A DNA stretch of 64,000 nt from Pantoea sp. A4 (GCF_000295955.2 NZ_ALXE01000039.1:62001-126000), one strand, 5' to 3'; positions 40,807-49,970 are shown, counted from the first letter of the stretch. A program made the numbers and translations. Notes: generated by a model from the letters alone, not told the origin.

Positions 40807-41346
40807 TTACTCCGCCGTAGGGGGTTGCTGCGCCAGCTGCTGGATATGCACGGACGATATCCACATCAGCGGGTGAGACTCGGGCAGCCAGTGATGATCC
40901 GTTTGTCGGGCAAATGCAGGTAACATAGGATGACACAACGAGGGAGCACATAAGATATCTGCCAGCGTTGTGGTCTCTGGCAAGAGGTTATTCACCATAT
41001 CGCCTCCTTGCTGGTGCCAGCGTGTACACTGTTGCAGGCGGATTTTCATATCGTCAATCCGTTGTGCTACACGTTCAGAACAGGGCGCGCATTCGCTGGC
41101 ATACCAGCGGTTATCGACCTGGTTCACCAGACCTTCATTTTCCAAATGCAGATGCCATTGCTTGAACAGCGCGTGATAGCAACGGTCAATCCGGGCACGG
41201 TTCCCGGCGCTTTCCAGCTCCCACCCCTCCGCCTGTACGACGTCGAGATGCAGCAATAGTTGCCACATCATTAATGGAGCCAGCGTTTCACCTTCCGCCA
41301 GAAAAGCGGCCAGTGCTGCGCGTTGTTGTTCGTCCCACTCATCCAT
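40807..41346 (-). CDS. uncharacterised 179-aa protein, probably iron-regulated
   Basis: No family is recognised with confidence. The protein is Trp-, His- and Gln-rich and looks all-helical. The part LLHLDVVQAEGWELESAGNRARIDR... with YHALFKQWHLHLENEGLV, and later LLPETTTLADIL, resembles the linker ahead of methyltransferase domains in siderophore-type PKS/NRPS proteins, but this is a loose likeness. A strong Fur box begins 42 bp upstream of ATG 41346, so low-iron induction is likely. It is followed by crtZ on the same strand. Confidence 0.6.
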   Translation of the reverse strand: MDEWDEQQRAALAAFLAEGETLAPLMMWQLLLHLDVVQAEGWELESAGNRARIDRCYHALFKQWHLHLENEGLVNQVDNRWYASECAPCSERVAQRIDDMKIRLQQCTRWHQQGGDMVNNLLPETTTLADILCAPSLCHPMLPAFARQTDHHWLPESHPLMWISSVHIQQLAQQPPTAE

Positions 41347-41387
41347 GCTGTTACCCTTTACGAATCAGGTTACTGAACCCTCAATAA

Positions 41388-41406
41388 TAAAATGATAATC
41401 ATTTGC
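41388..41406 (-). promoter_or_regulatory. Fur box, overlapping a second palindrome
   Basis: The 19-mer matches GATAATGATAATCATTATC at 15 of 19 positions, with the full ATGATAATCAT core. It overlaps a perfect palindrome ATTTGCATT-GAT-AATGCAAAT at 41401-41421. Such clustered sites just upstream of a start are typical of Fur-repressed promoters. Confidence 0.7.
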
Positions 41407-41504
41407 ATTGATAATGCAAATGGCCTGAAAGAGGCATGAAGCGAGGAGTGGCGAAGGAATATTGAGGGGGTTATTGTAAATCAATGAGTTAAAGGTGTTT
41501 TTTC

Positions 41505-41524
41505 TGGCGAATTCAGCCTGAAAT
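41505..41524. repeat. isolated copy of the parS-like motif
   Basis: TGGCGAATTCAGCCTGAAAT matches the two arms of the parS region at 59200-59219 and 59311-59330 at 19 of 20 positions. It lies in the intergenic gap between the Fur-box gene and the alcohol dehydrogenase. Confidence 0.6.
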
Positions 41525-41557
41525 TCTGCGCCCGCAGTGGCAGGCGCAGTGTCCTGA

Positions 41558-42607
41558 TTACCAGCGAGTACGCTGCATATCAATGACGAAGCGATACTTC
41601 ACATCGCTGCGTAGCATACGGGCAAAGGCAGTTTCAATCTCTTCACCGGCAATCAGTTCGATATCTGCGGTGATGTTGTGTTGACCACAGAAGTCCAGCA
41701 TCTCCTGCGTTTCACGAATACTGCCGATGGAAGTCCCGGTAATGCTCAGACGACGAAATACCATCGGTGTCACGTCTGCCGCAGGGTGTGGCGCATCCGG
41801 GATGCCCACCAATACCAGTTTACCGTTGGTTTTCAGCGTCGCGAGATACGGGTTCAAATCATGTGGCACTGCGACACAGTCCAGGATCACATCCAGAGAG
41901 GTTTTGGCCGCGGCCATTTGCTCAGCATCACGTGAAACCACGACATGGGTCGCACCGAGACGACGGGCATCCTCGCCTTTCTGTGGTGAAGTGGTAAACA
42001 ACGTCACTTCCGCACCCAGTGCACTCGCGAGTTTTACCGCCATGTGTCCCAGGCCACCCAGGCCAATAACGCCGACACGGTCGCCCGGTTTAACATCAAA
42101 ATAGCGCAGCGGTGACCAGACCGTGACACCCGCACACAGCAACGGGGCAACAGCTTCCATCGCGAGATTTTCTGGCACTGAGACAACAAATTTCTCATCC
42201 ACCATTACGCTTTGTGCATAACCGCCCCAGGTGGTACCGCCAGTGTACTTATCAGTACCGTTATAGGTTGCCGTGAAACCGGCTTCACAATACTGTTCTT
42301 CCTGCTGCTGACAGAAATGACAGGTCTGGCAGGAGTCGACCATCACCCCTACCCCAACCAAATCGCCCGGCGCGAAACGGGTTACCTGAGCGCCAACCGC
42401 CTTAACGCGCCCGACGATTTCATGCCCTGGCACCATCGGATACTGGCTTACACCCCATTCGTTACGCGCCATATGCAGATCTGAATGGCAGACACCACAG
42501 TACAGAATATCAATACTGACGTCGGCCGCCTGCAGATCACGCTGGCTGACTGTGCCGGCTTTTATGGGTTGATCAGCATGTTGCGCTACCAGTGCGTTAA
42601 TTTTCAT
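41558..42607 (-). CDS. zinc-dependent alcohol/aldehyde reductase (YahK-like)
   Basis: 349 aa medium-chain dehydrogenase of the CAD/YahK group. Zinc ligands sit in CGVCHSDLHMARNEWG and GHEIVGRV. The structural-zinc cysteines are CQTCHFCQQQEEQYCEAG, and the cofactor loop is GVIGLGGLGHMAVKLA. YahK-type enzymes are NADPH-dependent and reduce a broad range of aldehydes. The start is ATG 42607, matching the family, with GAAGAG upstream. It is divergent from an HxlR regulator with a 98-bp gap, a common arrangement for quinone or aldehyde stress genes. Confidence 0.9.
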   Translation of the reverse strand: MKINALVAQHADQPIKAGTVSQRDLQAADVSIDILYCGVCHSDLHMARNEWGVSQYPMVPGHEIVGRVKAVGAQVTRFAPGDLVGVGVMVDSCQTCHFCQQQEEQYCEAGFTATYNGTDKYTGGTTWGGYAQSVMVDEKFVVSVPENLAMEAVAPLLCAGVTVWSPLRYFDVKPGDRVGVIGLGGLGHMAVKLASALGAEVTLFTTSPQKGEDARRLGATHVVVSRDAEQMAAAKTSLDVILDCVAVPHDLNPYLATLKTNGKLVLVGIPDAPHPAADVTPMVFRRLSITGTSIGSIRETQEMLDFCGQHNITADIELIAGEEIETAFARMLRSDVKYRFVIDMQRTRW

Positions 42608-42655
42608 GGTTGTTCTCTTCCGGTCTGACAAATTATGCCGCACACTATAAACTTC

Positions 42656-42692
42656 AGGTTACTTAATAGATAGTAGTTACCATTTGGTTACC
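42656..42692. promoter_or_regulatory. candidate HxlR operator in the divergent promoter
   Basis: An imperfect inverted repeat (GGTTAC at 42657-42662 and GTTACC at 42676-42681) and a second GTTACC at 42687-42692 lie between the alcohol dehydrogenase and HxlR genes. The likely site for the HxlR regulator, based only on position and symmetry. Confidence 0.35.
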
Positions 42693-42705
42693 ACTGTGAG
42701 GAACT

Positions 42706-43104
42706 ATGCCAGCCTGGGTTGATGGAAAACTCTGTTTTTATGCCGATTCGCCGCCACGCCGCCTGCTCGACTTGTTTAATGTCAAATGGAGCACCATGGT
42801 GTTACATGCACTGTGGCACTGGCCGAATGGCGCAGCACGCACCGGAGAGCTGCAACGCAGTCTGCATGGCATTTCTAAAAAAATGCTGATCCAGACGCTG
42901 CGCGAGTTAGAACAGCGTGGATTAATCGAACGTGAAGTGTTTGCCGTGGTACCGCCCCACGTCGAATATCGCCTGTCCGCTCTAGGACGCGTGTTTGCCC
43001 AGCCCATTGAACAGATGTACCAATGGGGGCTGGAAAATCAGCAGGCGCTGGATGAAATGGAAGAGAATTATCGTCGTGCTGGGAGCATTCAGGAGCCGGA
43101 ATAA
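42706..43104 (+). CDS. HxlR-family transcriptional regulator
   Basis: 132 aa winged-helix protein. Core motifs are LFNVKWSTMVLHALWHWPNGAARTGELQRSLHGISKKMLIQTLRELEQRGLIERE and VPPHVEYRLSALG. HxlR proteins often sense aldehydes or quinones through a conserved N-terminal Cys, and a Cys is present at position 10 (KLCFYAD). It probably controls the divergent alcohol dehydrogenase. Confidence 0.88.
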   Translation: MPAWVDGKLCFYADSPPRRLLDLFNVKWSTMVLHALWHWPNGAARTGELQRSLHGISKKMLIQTLRELEQRGLIEREVFAVVPPHVEYRLSALGRVFAQPIEQMYQWGLENQQALDEMEENYRRAGSIQEPE

Positions 43105-43118
43105 TGGCTCCTGCTTTT
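43090..43118 (+). terminator. terminator overlapping the HxlR gene end
   Basis: Stem CAGGAGCC / GGCTCCTG spans the stop codon and is followed by CTTTT. Confidence 0.7.
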
Positions 43119-43131
43119 CGTGTTCTGGCGA

Positions 43132-43953
43132 TCAGGCAAAGGGTTTTTCCCGCGCCAGCAAACGGGCAATCACATTGAGCACGCCTTCGTCTTCATTACT
43201 TTCCGTACGCCAGGAAGAGACGGCTTTAACACTGTCTACCGCATTTTCCATGGCAAAGCTGTAACCCGCCTGACGCAGCATTTCGAGATCGTTGTCGCTG
43301 TCGCCAATCGCCAGGACTTCGCAATCGGGGATGTTCCACTTTGCCTGTAACAACCCAATACCATGGGCCTTATGGCAACCGGGGATAATCAGATCCACGA
43401 AGCCGAAACCGCTGGAAACCGGATGCATGATGTTTTCCACGGCCGCCAACTGTTCATGCAATCGCGTCATTAGCGCGTCCACACCGGCGTTGTCCAGCTG
43501 GAGGGCGATTTTGAAAAAGGTATCATCAATATTTTTCAGGTCGTCCCGTTTTTCCAGGCGCGCGTAGTGATTACTCAATTTCTTCATCACCGCATCAGAG
43601 GCTGAGTTGTGAATGTAAGCGCCATTGCGTCCGCACAGTACCAGGGTGAGATCGGTCTCTTGCGCCAGGATATCCAGCACCTGATGCACTTTTTCTTTGG
43701 CCAGTTCACCGCAGAAAATCTCTTCATTGTGATCGGAAACCCAGGCACCATTCTCAGCGACAAACGCAATTTCATCTTTAATTTCAGGGAAGTACTTCTG
43801 CAACTGATAATATTGATTGCCACTGGCGACCACAAAGCGGACGCCCTTCTGTTTCAACAAAGCGTACTGGCGCAAAAAGCGCTGCTTGTTGTAGCTTTTG
43901 TTGTCATCCAGAAAAGTGCCATCCATATCCACTGCAATCATCTTTACCGTCAT
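43132..43953 (-). CDS. Cof-type HAD phosphatase (YbiV/SupH-like)
   Basis: 273 aa haloacid dehalogenase of the Cof subfamily. Motif I is IAVDMDGTFLDDNK, motif II is in VASGNQYYQL, and motifs III/IV are in HGIGLLQAKWNIPDCEVLAIGDSDNDLEMLRQAG. The E. coli relative YbiV dephosphorylates sugar phosphates. It stands alone, convergent with the HxlR gene. SD-like GGGAG precedes ATG 43953. Confidence 0.88.
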   Translation of the reverse strand: MTVKMIAVDMDGTFLDDNKSYNKQRFLRQYALLKQKGVRFVVASGNQYYQLQKYFPEIKDEIAFVAENGAWVSDHNEEIFCGELAKEKVHQVLDILAQETDLTLVLCGRNGAYIHNSASDAVMKKLSNHYARLEKRDDLKNIDDTFFKIALQLDNAGVDALMTRLHEQLAAVENIMHPVSSGFGFVDLIIPGCHKAHGIGLLQAKWNIPDCEVLAIGDSDNDLEMLRQAGYSFAMENAVDSVKAVSSWRTESNEDEGVLNVIARLLAREKPFA

Positions 43954-44138
43954 GCTTGCTGCTCCCGTAAGGCGGATCTATCCCGCAATCTGATTGTGAT
44001 TATTTGAGCTTACTCGCAGCAGGGGTTAATGAGAATGCAATTTGTCACCAGAATGTAGACTTTCATCATATTCCGCTGCGAACTGGCGAAATATTCTGCA
44101 CATTTACCCTCTACAGTGAATCTGTTAGTCACGGTGAT

Positions 44139-44164
44139 CAAAAAGGCTGCCGGAAGGCAGCCTT
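44139..44164 (-). terminator. terminator after the first FUSC gene
   Basis: Perfect 9-bp stem AAGGCTGCC / GGCAGCCTT, GGAA loop, with an A-run giving a minus-strand T-tract. It lies 28 bp past the stop. Confidence 0.75.
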
Positions 44165-44192
44165 GTCAGACACTTTCAACCCAGGAAACCGC

Positions 44193-46253
44193 CTAGGAGA
44201 GCAGGATCTCAATTTCCGGCCAACGGGCAGCCGGGAACAACGTTAAACGCACATTGAAGAGATGGCAGAGCGGATGAAACAGACGCGGGTCCTTACGCGC
44301 CCGCGTTTCAAGGCTAATCAGTAACAGATTCAGCTCGAACAGCAACGCTTCATGGGGCTGCGTCTGCAGTTTTTCCAGGCGCGCGGCAAGGTAGAGTTTT
44401 AGCTCATGGAACATCGCCTCTATGCCAACATGGTTTTCATTCAGTAGCTCGCGGTAGCGGCCATAGAAATCAAAACAGTTTGCCCCCAGCCAGGCTTCAA
44501 CGATCAGATTGCCTCCCGCATCCAGTTCGGCATCAGGGTCATTGCGTTTGCGCGGCAAGATAAAGTTCACCCGGTCTAACATCCGCGCCACAAACTGCTG
44601 GCGCAGGAGCAAGGTTGCCACACCACGATCAATCGCAGAAACAAAGCGGATGAGATCGCGCAGGCCTCGCCGCACTGCCCTTTTCGCAATCCACGAAGGG
44701 CGGCGATTACGGATCAGGGCGGTCATTACCACCGCCACAATAATGCCAAACAGCGAGGAGAGCGCCACATTGCTAATGGATAAAATATCCGAATGAAAAT
44801 GATGCCCCAGCGCGATGAAGCTCGGAAGTTGGGTCGCCACAATCAAACCCACCAGGCTGGTGGTGGCATTCGCGATAATCAACCCTAGCAGGAACAGCCC
44901 AGGAGCAAGACAAATGATCAGCGTTTCAAAGGTCAGCGCCTGTGGAATGAGGACCACCACATAGAACAGGCTCAGTGCCATCGCCACCAGCGCCCCATGC
45001 AGGAACTTTTTCATCGGCTTCACTGGACTATCAATCGTCGCGAAGAAGGAGCAGACAATCGCGGACATCATCGGCGCACTGGAACCGTAGGACCAACCGC
45101 TGGCGATCCAGAACAGGCAGCTGATAAAGGTTGCGAGGAAAGCGGTGGAGGCGGATAGCAGCAGCAGCCCACTGTCGATATGCCGGGTGTTACGTGCTGC
45201 CTGGCTGGGCCGGGCATGTAAGGTTTCCTCACTGATGCGATCGCTGACGTTTTGATACGCCGATGAGATACGGACAAAGTGGTCCAGCCGCTCCAGCAAA
45301 CCGCTTAATAAAATCACACTCTCTGCTGGCATGCTCTCTTCACTCCAGGCCAGCTGTAACTGCGCCTGTGCATCCATCAGTTGCGCCTGAATATCACCGC
45401 TGCGGGTAAAGTTTTCGGCGTGTTGCAGCCACGACAGAAAAGCGCTGAACGTTTCTGCAACATACTGCGGGAATTTCACTTCTAGTTCAGCCAGTGATTG
45501 CAAACGGGCTTCAATCGCCGTCAGCGTGGGGAGCAGATAGGAGAGATGCTGATACTGCACGCTCACCAGACGCACCATTTTCCTTGCCGCATCCCCTTCG
45601 TACACCAGGTGCGTAATGAGCCCTTCCACGCTCAGTGGATAGTTCGCCATCTGGATCAGGATATCTTGCTGCTCCAGCGATTTATGCTTTGGCTTGTGGG
45701 TGATCAACTCAATACAGAGGTGGCTGGCGTGCTGATACCAGGTTTTCATGTTCTGTTCCAGCATCCCCAGCATCGATACCGGCCAGAGCAGGCTGTGGAT
45801 CAGGCTACTGCAAACAATCCCAAGGGTAATCTCTTCGATACGTGAAATGACGGTATAGGTAATCGCGGTGGGATCTGCGACGGGGGGAAACCCCATGATT
45901 GCCGCACTGTAACCCGCCAGCATGAAGACATAACTTTTTGGTGTGCGATCCATCAGCGACAGATAAAGACAGCCCGCGACCCAGAGCGATACAATCAGAC
46001 TGAATAACAGCGGATACTCCACCGTGTTGGGATAGATCAGCAAGACAAATAGCCCTCCCAGCACCGTGCCGAGAAAGCGAAACACCGACTTTGAAACCGT
46101 TGAAGCAGAAAAGCGCTGTGACACCACATACACCGAGGTCAGCGCCCAGGCCGGTTTATCCAGATTTAATTCAAGAGCGACATACAACGCCAGAAACGCC
46201 GCCAGACAGGTTTTACCTGAAAAAAGCAGCGCACTTTTTGAAAACAACTTCAT
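44193..46253 (-). CDS. FUSC-family (AaeB/YccS-like) inner-membrane efflux protein
   Basis: About 686 aa. Two hydrophobic blocks (residues ~1-160 and ~375-530), each with several transmembrane segments, flank cytoplasmic regions, the usual FUSC layout. It shows GTVLGGLFVLLIYPNTV and MLAGYSAAIMGFP in the first block. AaeB relatives export hydroxylated aromatic acids with a membrane-fusion partner AaeA, and no such partner gene is next to it. The start is placed at ATG 46253 by alignment with the paralogue at 46593-48665. The ribosome site is weak. It is a tandem duplicate of that gene. Confidence 0.85.
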   Translation of the reverse strand: MKLFSKSALLFSGKTCLAAFLALYVALELNLDKPAWALTSVYVVSQRFSASTVSKSVFRFLGTVLGGLFVLLIYPNTVEYPLLFSLIVSLWVAGCLYLSLMDRTPKSYVFMLAGYSAAIMGFPPVADPTAITYTVISRIEEITLGIVCSSLIHSLLWPVSMLGMLEQNMKTWYQHASHLCIELITHKPKHKSLEQQDILIQMANYPLSVEGLITHLVYEGDAARKMVRLVSVQYQHLSYLLPTLTAIEARLQSLAELEVKFPQYVAETFSAFLSWLQHAENFTRSGDIQAQLMDAQAQLQLAWSEESMPAESVILLSGLLERLDHFVRISSAYQNVSDRISEETLHARPSQAARNTRHIDSGLLLLSASTAFLATFISCLFWIASGWSYGSSAPMMSAIVCSFFATIDSPVKPMKKFLHGALVAMALSLFYVVVLIPQALTFETLIICLAPGLFLLGLIIANATTSLVGLIVATQLPSFIALGHHFHSDILSISNVALSSLFGIIVAVVMTALIRNRRPSWIAKRAVRRGLRDLIRFVSAIDRGVATLLLRQQFVARMLDRVNFILPRKRNDPDAELDAGGNLIVEAWLGANCFDFYGRYRELLNENHVGIEAMFHELKLYLAARLEKLQTQPHEALLFELNLLLISLETRARKDPRLFHPLCHLFNVRLTLFPAARWPEIEILLS

Positions 46254-46592
46254 TGAGGAGAACCACAACGTCAGAAGGGATAATTTTGACGTATCCTGAC
46301 AGATGCTAAGGAATTTAGCACTTATATTTTTAATGCAAATTATTAATTTTATAAGTCACTAATTTTTATAGAATTTATTAATGTTATCAGATGGTTAAAT
46401 TAGCATAACCTTCAGGGATATCTAAATATGAGACTTCTAACTATTTCTTAAATCATCTTATTAAAAATCCATTCAGTTAAAAGAAAAAGATATGGAAGAG
46501 ATGTGCTTTATAGTTTGAATTTATTATCTGGATAGGGGACGGATCGTTATCTGGAAAGAACTGGCAGAGCATATCTCTGCCAGTTTACCCCG
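46254..46592. other. 339-bp AT-rich gap between FUSC paralogues
   Basis: It holds the promoter of the first FUSC gene and a terminator of the second (stem ACTGGCAGAG / CTCTGCCAGT, 46560-46584). CGTATCCTGACAGA at 46290 and a nearby CAAATTATTA resemble the sequence upstream of the other copy (48696 on), showing that the duplication included the upstream region. Confidence 0.6.
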
Positions 46593-48665
46593 TTAAGACG
46601 TTAGCGCTATTGTACTATCGCGTTCAGGCCAGCGCGCCGTCGGGAACAGCGATAGCCGAATATTGAACAGATGGAACAGCGGTTGAAAGACACGGGTATC
46701 GGCATGTGCGGTCTGTTCCAACGCCAGCAAAAGCTGGTTTAGCTCCTGTAACAAAGCGTCCTGAGGTGTGGCATATAGCGACTTCAGTCGGCGTTTGAGA
46801 AACATGTTTAACTCGTGAAACAGGGCTTCTGTCGGCAGGTGATGGGCTTCCAGCAGTTCACGATGGCGGATATAGAAATCAAAGCAGTTCGCCCCTAACC
46901 AGGCTTCCGTGATGAGATTCCCACCGGCATTCAGTTCTGCATCGGCATCACTGCGTTGGCGCGGCAGGATAATATTGATGCGGTCCAGCGTTCGCGCCAC
47001 AAACTGCTGCCGCGTGAGCAGCGTTGCCACGCCGCGTTCGATGGTGGAGACAAACTGGATCAGATCACGAATCCCTTTGCGTACAGCACGCTTCGCAGTC
47101 CAGGCAGGTCGGCGGCTGCGGATCACCACGGTCAAAATCTGCGCGACCGCAATGCCTACCAGCGTTGAAACGGCGGCATTGATGATCAACACCAAATCAG
47201 GCTTGAAATCGTGTCCAAGACCGATAAAACCAGGGATCTGTGTCGCAATAATCAGCCCAATCAGGTTAGTGGCCGGATTAGCGATAACCAACCCCATGGC
47301 GATTAACCCCGGTGCCAAAATAATAATCAATGACTCAAAGGTGATCGCCTGCGGGATCAGGAGTGTGGCATACAAAATACTGATGACGATTGCCACCACC
47401 ACGCCTTTCAGGAACAGCTTCATTGGTGCAATCGGGCTGTCCATGGCGGCGAAGAATGAACAGAGCACGGCTGCCATCATGGGTGCGGTAGAACCATCTG
47501 GCCATCCGCTGCCGATCCAGAACAGGCAGGTAATAAAGGTGGCGAGAAACGCCGTGAAGGAGGAGAGAACCATCAGCCCGATATCCATGTGCTTGGTGGC
47601 GCGAGCCGCCGCTTTACCCGGCTCCGCCCGCACGGTGACCTCACTGACCCGCTCGCTGACGTTATGATATGCCGAAGTAATACGGACGAAGTGCATCAAA
47701 CGTTCCAGCAGGCCGATCAGCAAAATACTCTCTTCAGCACTCAGCGTTTGCCCTTCCCAGTCCTGTTGCAAGCGTTGCTGAGTGGCGGTTAATTGCTGCT
47801 GGATTTGTTGCGTATCGCGCAGATTGTCACTGTCTTCCAGCCATTGAATAAACGCCGCGAAAGCCTGTGCAACAGACTCAGTAAAGCGGATTTCTTGCTG
47901 AGCCAGTAAGTTCAGTCGCGCTTCAATCGCGGTGAGTGTCGGTAGCAGGTAAGACAAGTGTTGATACTGTACGCTGACTAGCCGCACCATTTTCTTTGCG
48001 GCATCCCCTTCATAAACCAGATGGGTAATCAGTGTTTCAACATTGAGCGGGAAGTTGGCCATCTGTACCAGGATGTCCTCTCGCTCCAGCGACTTGTCGC
48101 GGGGAATGATGGTGACTAACTCACTGCACAACTTGCGGGCGTTTTGATACCAGACGTTGACGCTCTGCTCCAACATCCCACGCATCGATACGGGCAAAAT
48201 TAAACTGTGCACCAGGCTGCTACAAACAATAGCAACAGTGATCTCTTCAATACGCGAAATCACCGTATAGGTGATAGCGCCGGGCTGAGTCACGTCCGGG
48301 AACCCCATGATCGCTGCGCTGTAACCCGCCAGCATAAAGATATAGCCTTTTGGCGTCCGGTCGCGTAACGACAGAAACAGGCATAACGCCACCCACAGGG
48401 AAATCGAAAGGCTAAACATCACCGGATGTTGCACCGTGGCCGGATACACCAACAAGACAAACAAGCCACCTAACACCGTGCCGAGAAAGCGAAACACCGA
48501 TTTTGATACGGTAGAGGCAGAATAGAGCTGTGAAGCCACATAAACCGTGGTCAGTGACCACGCGGGTTTATCCAGATTAAGCTCAAGTGCAGTGTAAAAC
48601 GCCAGAAAAGCAGCCAGACAGGTTTTAGCTGAGAACAGCAAGGCATTTTTGGAAAACCATTTCAT
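46593..48665 (-). CDS. FUSC-family (AaeB/YccS-like) inner-membrane efflux protein, paralogue
   Basis: About 690 aa and closely similar to the gene at 44193-46253 along its full length, for example KTCLAAFLAFYTALELNLDKPAW and VSVQYQHLSYLLPTLTAIEARL, the latter identical in both. It has the same two-block membrane layout. The predicted role is efflux of aromatic acids or similar compounds, with the substrate unknown. ATG 48665 is chosen by matching the paralogue. An in-frame ATG five codons upstream is also possible. Confidence 0.85.
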   Translation of the reverse strand: MKWFSKNALLFSAKTCLAAFLAFYTALELNLDKPAWSLTTVYVASQLYSASTVSKSVFRFLGTVLGGLFVLLVYPATVQHPVMFSLSISLWVALCLFLSLRDRTPKGYIFMLAGYSAAIMGFPDVTQPGAITYTVISRIEEITVAIVCSSLVHSLILPVSMRGMLEQSVNVWYQNARKLCSELVTIIPRDKSLEREDILVQMANFPLNVETLITHLVYEGDAAKKMVRLVSVQYQHLSYLLPTLTAIEARLNLLAQQEIRFTESVAQAFAAFIQWLEDSDNLRDTQQIQQQLTATQQRLQQDWEGQTLSAEESILLIGLLERLMHFVRITSAYHNVSERVSEVTVRAEPGKAAARATKHMDIGLMVLSSFTAFLATFITCLFWIGSGWPDGSTAPMMAAVLCSFFAAMDSPIAPMKLFLKGVVVAIVISILYATLLIPQAITFESLIIILAPGLIAMGLVIANPATNLIGLIIATQIPGFIGLGHDFKPDLVLIINAAVSTLVGIAVAQILTVVIRSRRPAWTAKRAVRKGIRDLIQFVSTIERGVATLLTRQQFVARTLDRINIILPRQRSDADAELNAGGNLITEAWLGANCFDFYIRHRELLEAHHLPTEALFHELNMFLKRRLKSLYATPQDALLQELNQLLLALEQTAHADTRVFQPLFHLFNIRLSLFPTARWPERDSTIALTS

Positions 48666-48850
48666 AAGGCAACTAACCATTTGAGGATCTTTTTTCGTAT
48701 CCTGGCAGAAGATATGTGGTTTTTCATTTTTATTTTCAATACAAATTATTACCTTGCTAAGTATTTAATCAGAAGAGTAGATATTATCTGTATATCAATA
48801 AGTTAATGATGAACTTCGTCGGAGATGCTCATTTATCACACGACAAAACT

Positions 48851-48866
48851 ACTGATTACAGTGAAT
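48851..48866 (-). repeat. solitary iteron copy upstream of ssuA
   Basis: ACTGATTACAGTGAAT is a perfect copy, in inverted orientation, of the iteron found 27 times at 61.9-63.9 kb. It lies about 120 bp before ssuA, 13 kb from the array. Confidence 0.85.
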
Positions 48867-48984
48867 TATAGTGCTAAACCGCCATAGCAATCCCACTTTG
48901 GTTATAAGTAAATGACATTGAGTAATTTAAAGTTATAAAACCGCTTTGCTATGGTGAGGTTAAAACTCCCCAGGAAAAGCAAAA

Positions 48985-49932
48985 ATGAAAGCAAAAGGTT
49001 ATTTTTTCAGCGCACTGGCGCTGAGCATCAGCCTGATGGCTGGCACCAGTTATGCCGCTCAACCAGAGACGGTGAACGTTGGCTATCAGAAAGCCAACAT
49101 CTTCGCACTGCTTAAATATCGCGGCACGTTAGATGCGCGTTTCAAGCAGGAGGGGATTAATGTTAAATGGGTTGAGTTTCCGGCTGGCCCACAAATGCTG
49201 GAAGGGCTAAATGTCGGCAGCATCGACCTGGCCGCCACTGGCGATGCGCCCCCGGTCTTTGCTCAGGCGGCACAAGCCGACCTGATTTATCTTGGTCACT
49301 CTCCGGCCAATCCTAAAACCGAAGCGATTGTCGTCCCTAAAGCCTCTGCGATTAAATCCGTCGCCGATCTAAAAGGTAAACGTGTTGCTCTGAATAAAGG
49401 ATCAGACGTTAACTATTTGCTGGTGGCTGCACTGGAAAAAGCCGGCTTGAGCTACAAGGATATTACGCCGGTCTATCTCGCCCCTGCGGATGCCCGCGCG
49501 GCATTTCAACGTGGCTCTGTGGATGCGTGGGTAATTTGGGACCCGTATCTGGCCGAAGTCGAAGCGCATACAGGCGCACGTGAAGTGGCGAACGCAGAAG
49601 GATTAGTGCCGCATTACACCTTCTTCCTCGCCAGCCGGAAGTTTGCTGAAGGCTACCCTGAAGCGGCAAAACAGGTGATTGATGAACTGGATAAACTGAG
49701 TTCATGGGCAAATGCTAACAAGAGTGATGCAGCGGCTATCCTGGCGAAATCCACCGGCTTAGATCAAAGCATCTGGCAGGCCTCGCTGGCAAGAATGCCT
49801 TACGGTGCCTCACGCATGACGCCACAGGTATTTGCTGAGCAGCAGAAGCTCGCCGATGACTTCTCCCGCGTTGGCCTACTGCCGGTGAAAGTGGATGTGA
49901 GCAAAGCCACCTGGTCTCAGGATAAAAAATAG
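48985..49932 (+). CDS. ssuA: aliphatic sulfonate ABC transporter substrate-binding protein
   Basis: 315 aa with a signal peptide (MKAKGYFFSALALSISLMAGTSYA, cleavage before AQPE). The SsuA fold is clear: VNVGYQKANIFALLKYRGTLD, VEFPAGPQMLEGLNVGSIDLAATGDAPPVFAQA, VADLKGKRVALNKGSDV and AWVIWDPYLAE. It binds alkanesulfonates in the periplasm. No ssuB or ssuC is in the window, so it must use permease and ATPase encoded elsewhere. SD CAGGAA precedes ATG 48985. It is closely similar to the C-terminal half of the regulator at 57223-59151. Confidence 0.9.
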   Translation: MKAKGYFFSALALSISLMAGTSYAAQPETVNVGYQKANIFALLKYRGTLDARFKQEGINVKWVEFPAGPQMLEGLNVGSIDLAATGDAPPVFAQAAQADLIYLGHSPANPKTEAIVVPKASAIKSVADLKGKRVALNKGSDVNYLLVAALEKAGLSYKDITPVYLAPADARAAFQRGSVDAWVIWDPYLAEVEAHTGAREVANAEGLVPHYTFFLASRKFAEGYPEAAKQVIDELDKLSSWANANKSDAAAILAKSTGLDQSIWQASLARMPYGASRMTPQVFAEQQKLADDFSRVGLLPVKVDVSKATWSQDKK

Positions 49933-49940
49933 AACCTCAA

Positions 49941-49962
49941 GGAAGCCGGCGAACCGGCTTCC
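49941..49962. terminator. hairpin between ssuA and the convergent monooxygenase gene
   Basis: Perfect stem GGAAGCCGG / CCGGCTTCC with CGAA loop in a 38-bp convergent gap. There is no strong T-tract on either side. Confidence 0.55.
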
Positions 49963-49970
49963 TCACTCCC

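Noticed and set aside
44110..44130. ACAGTGAAT segment resembling an iteron
   Set aside because: Only 9 of 15 positions match, so it is probably chance.
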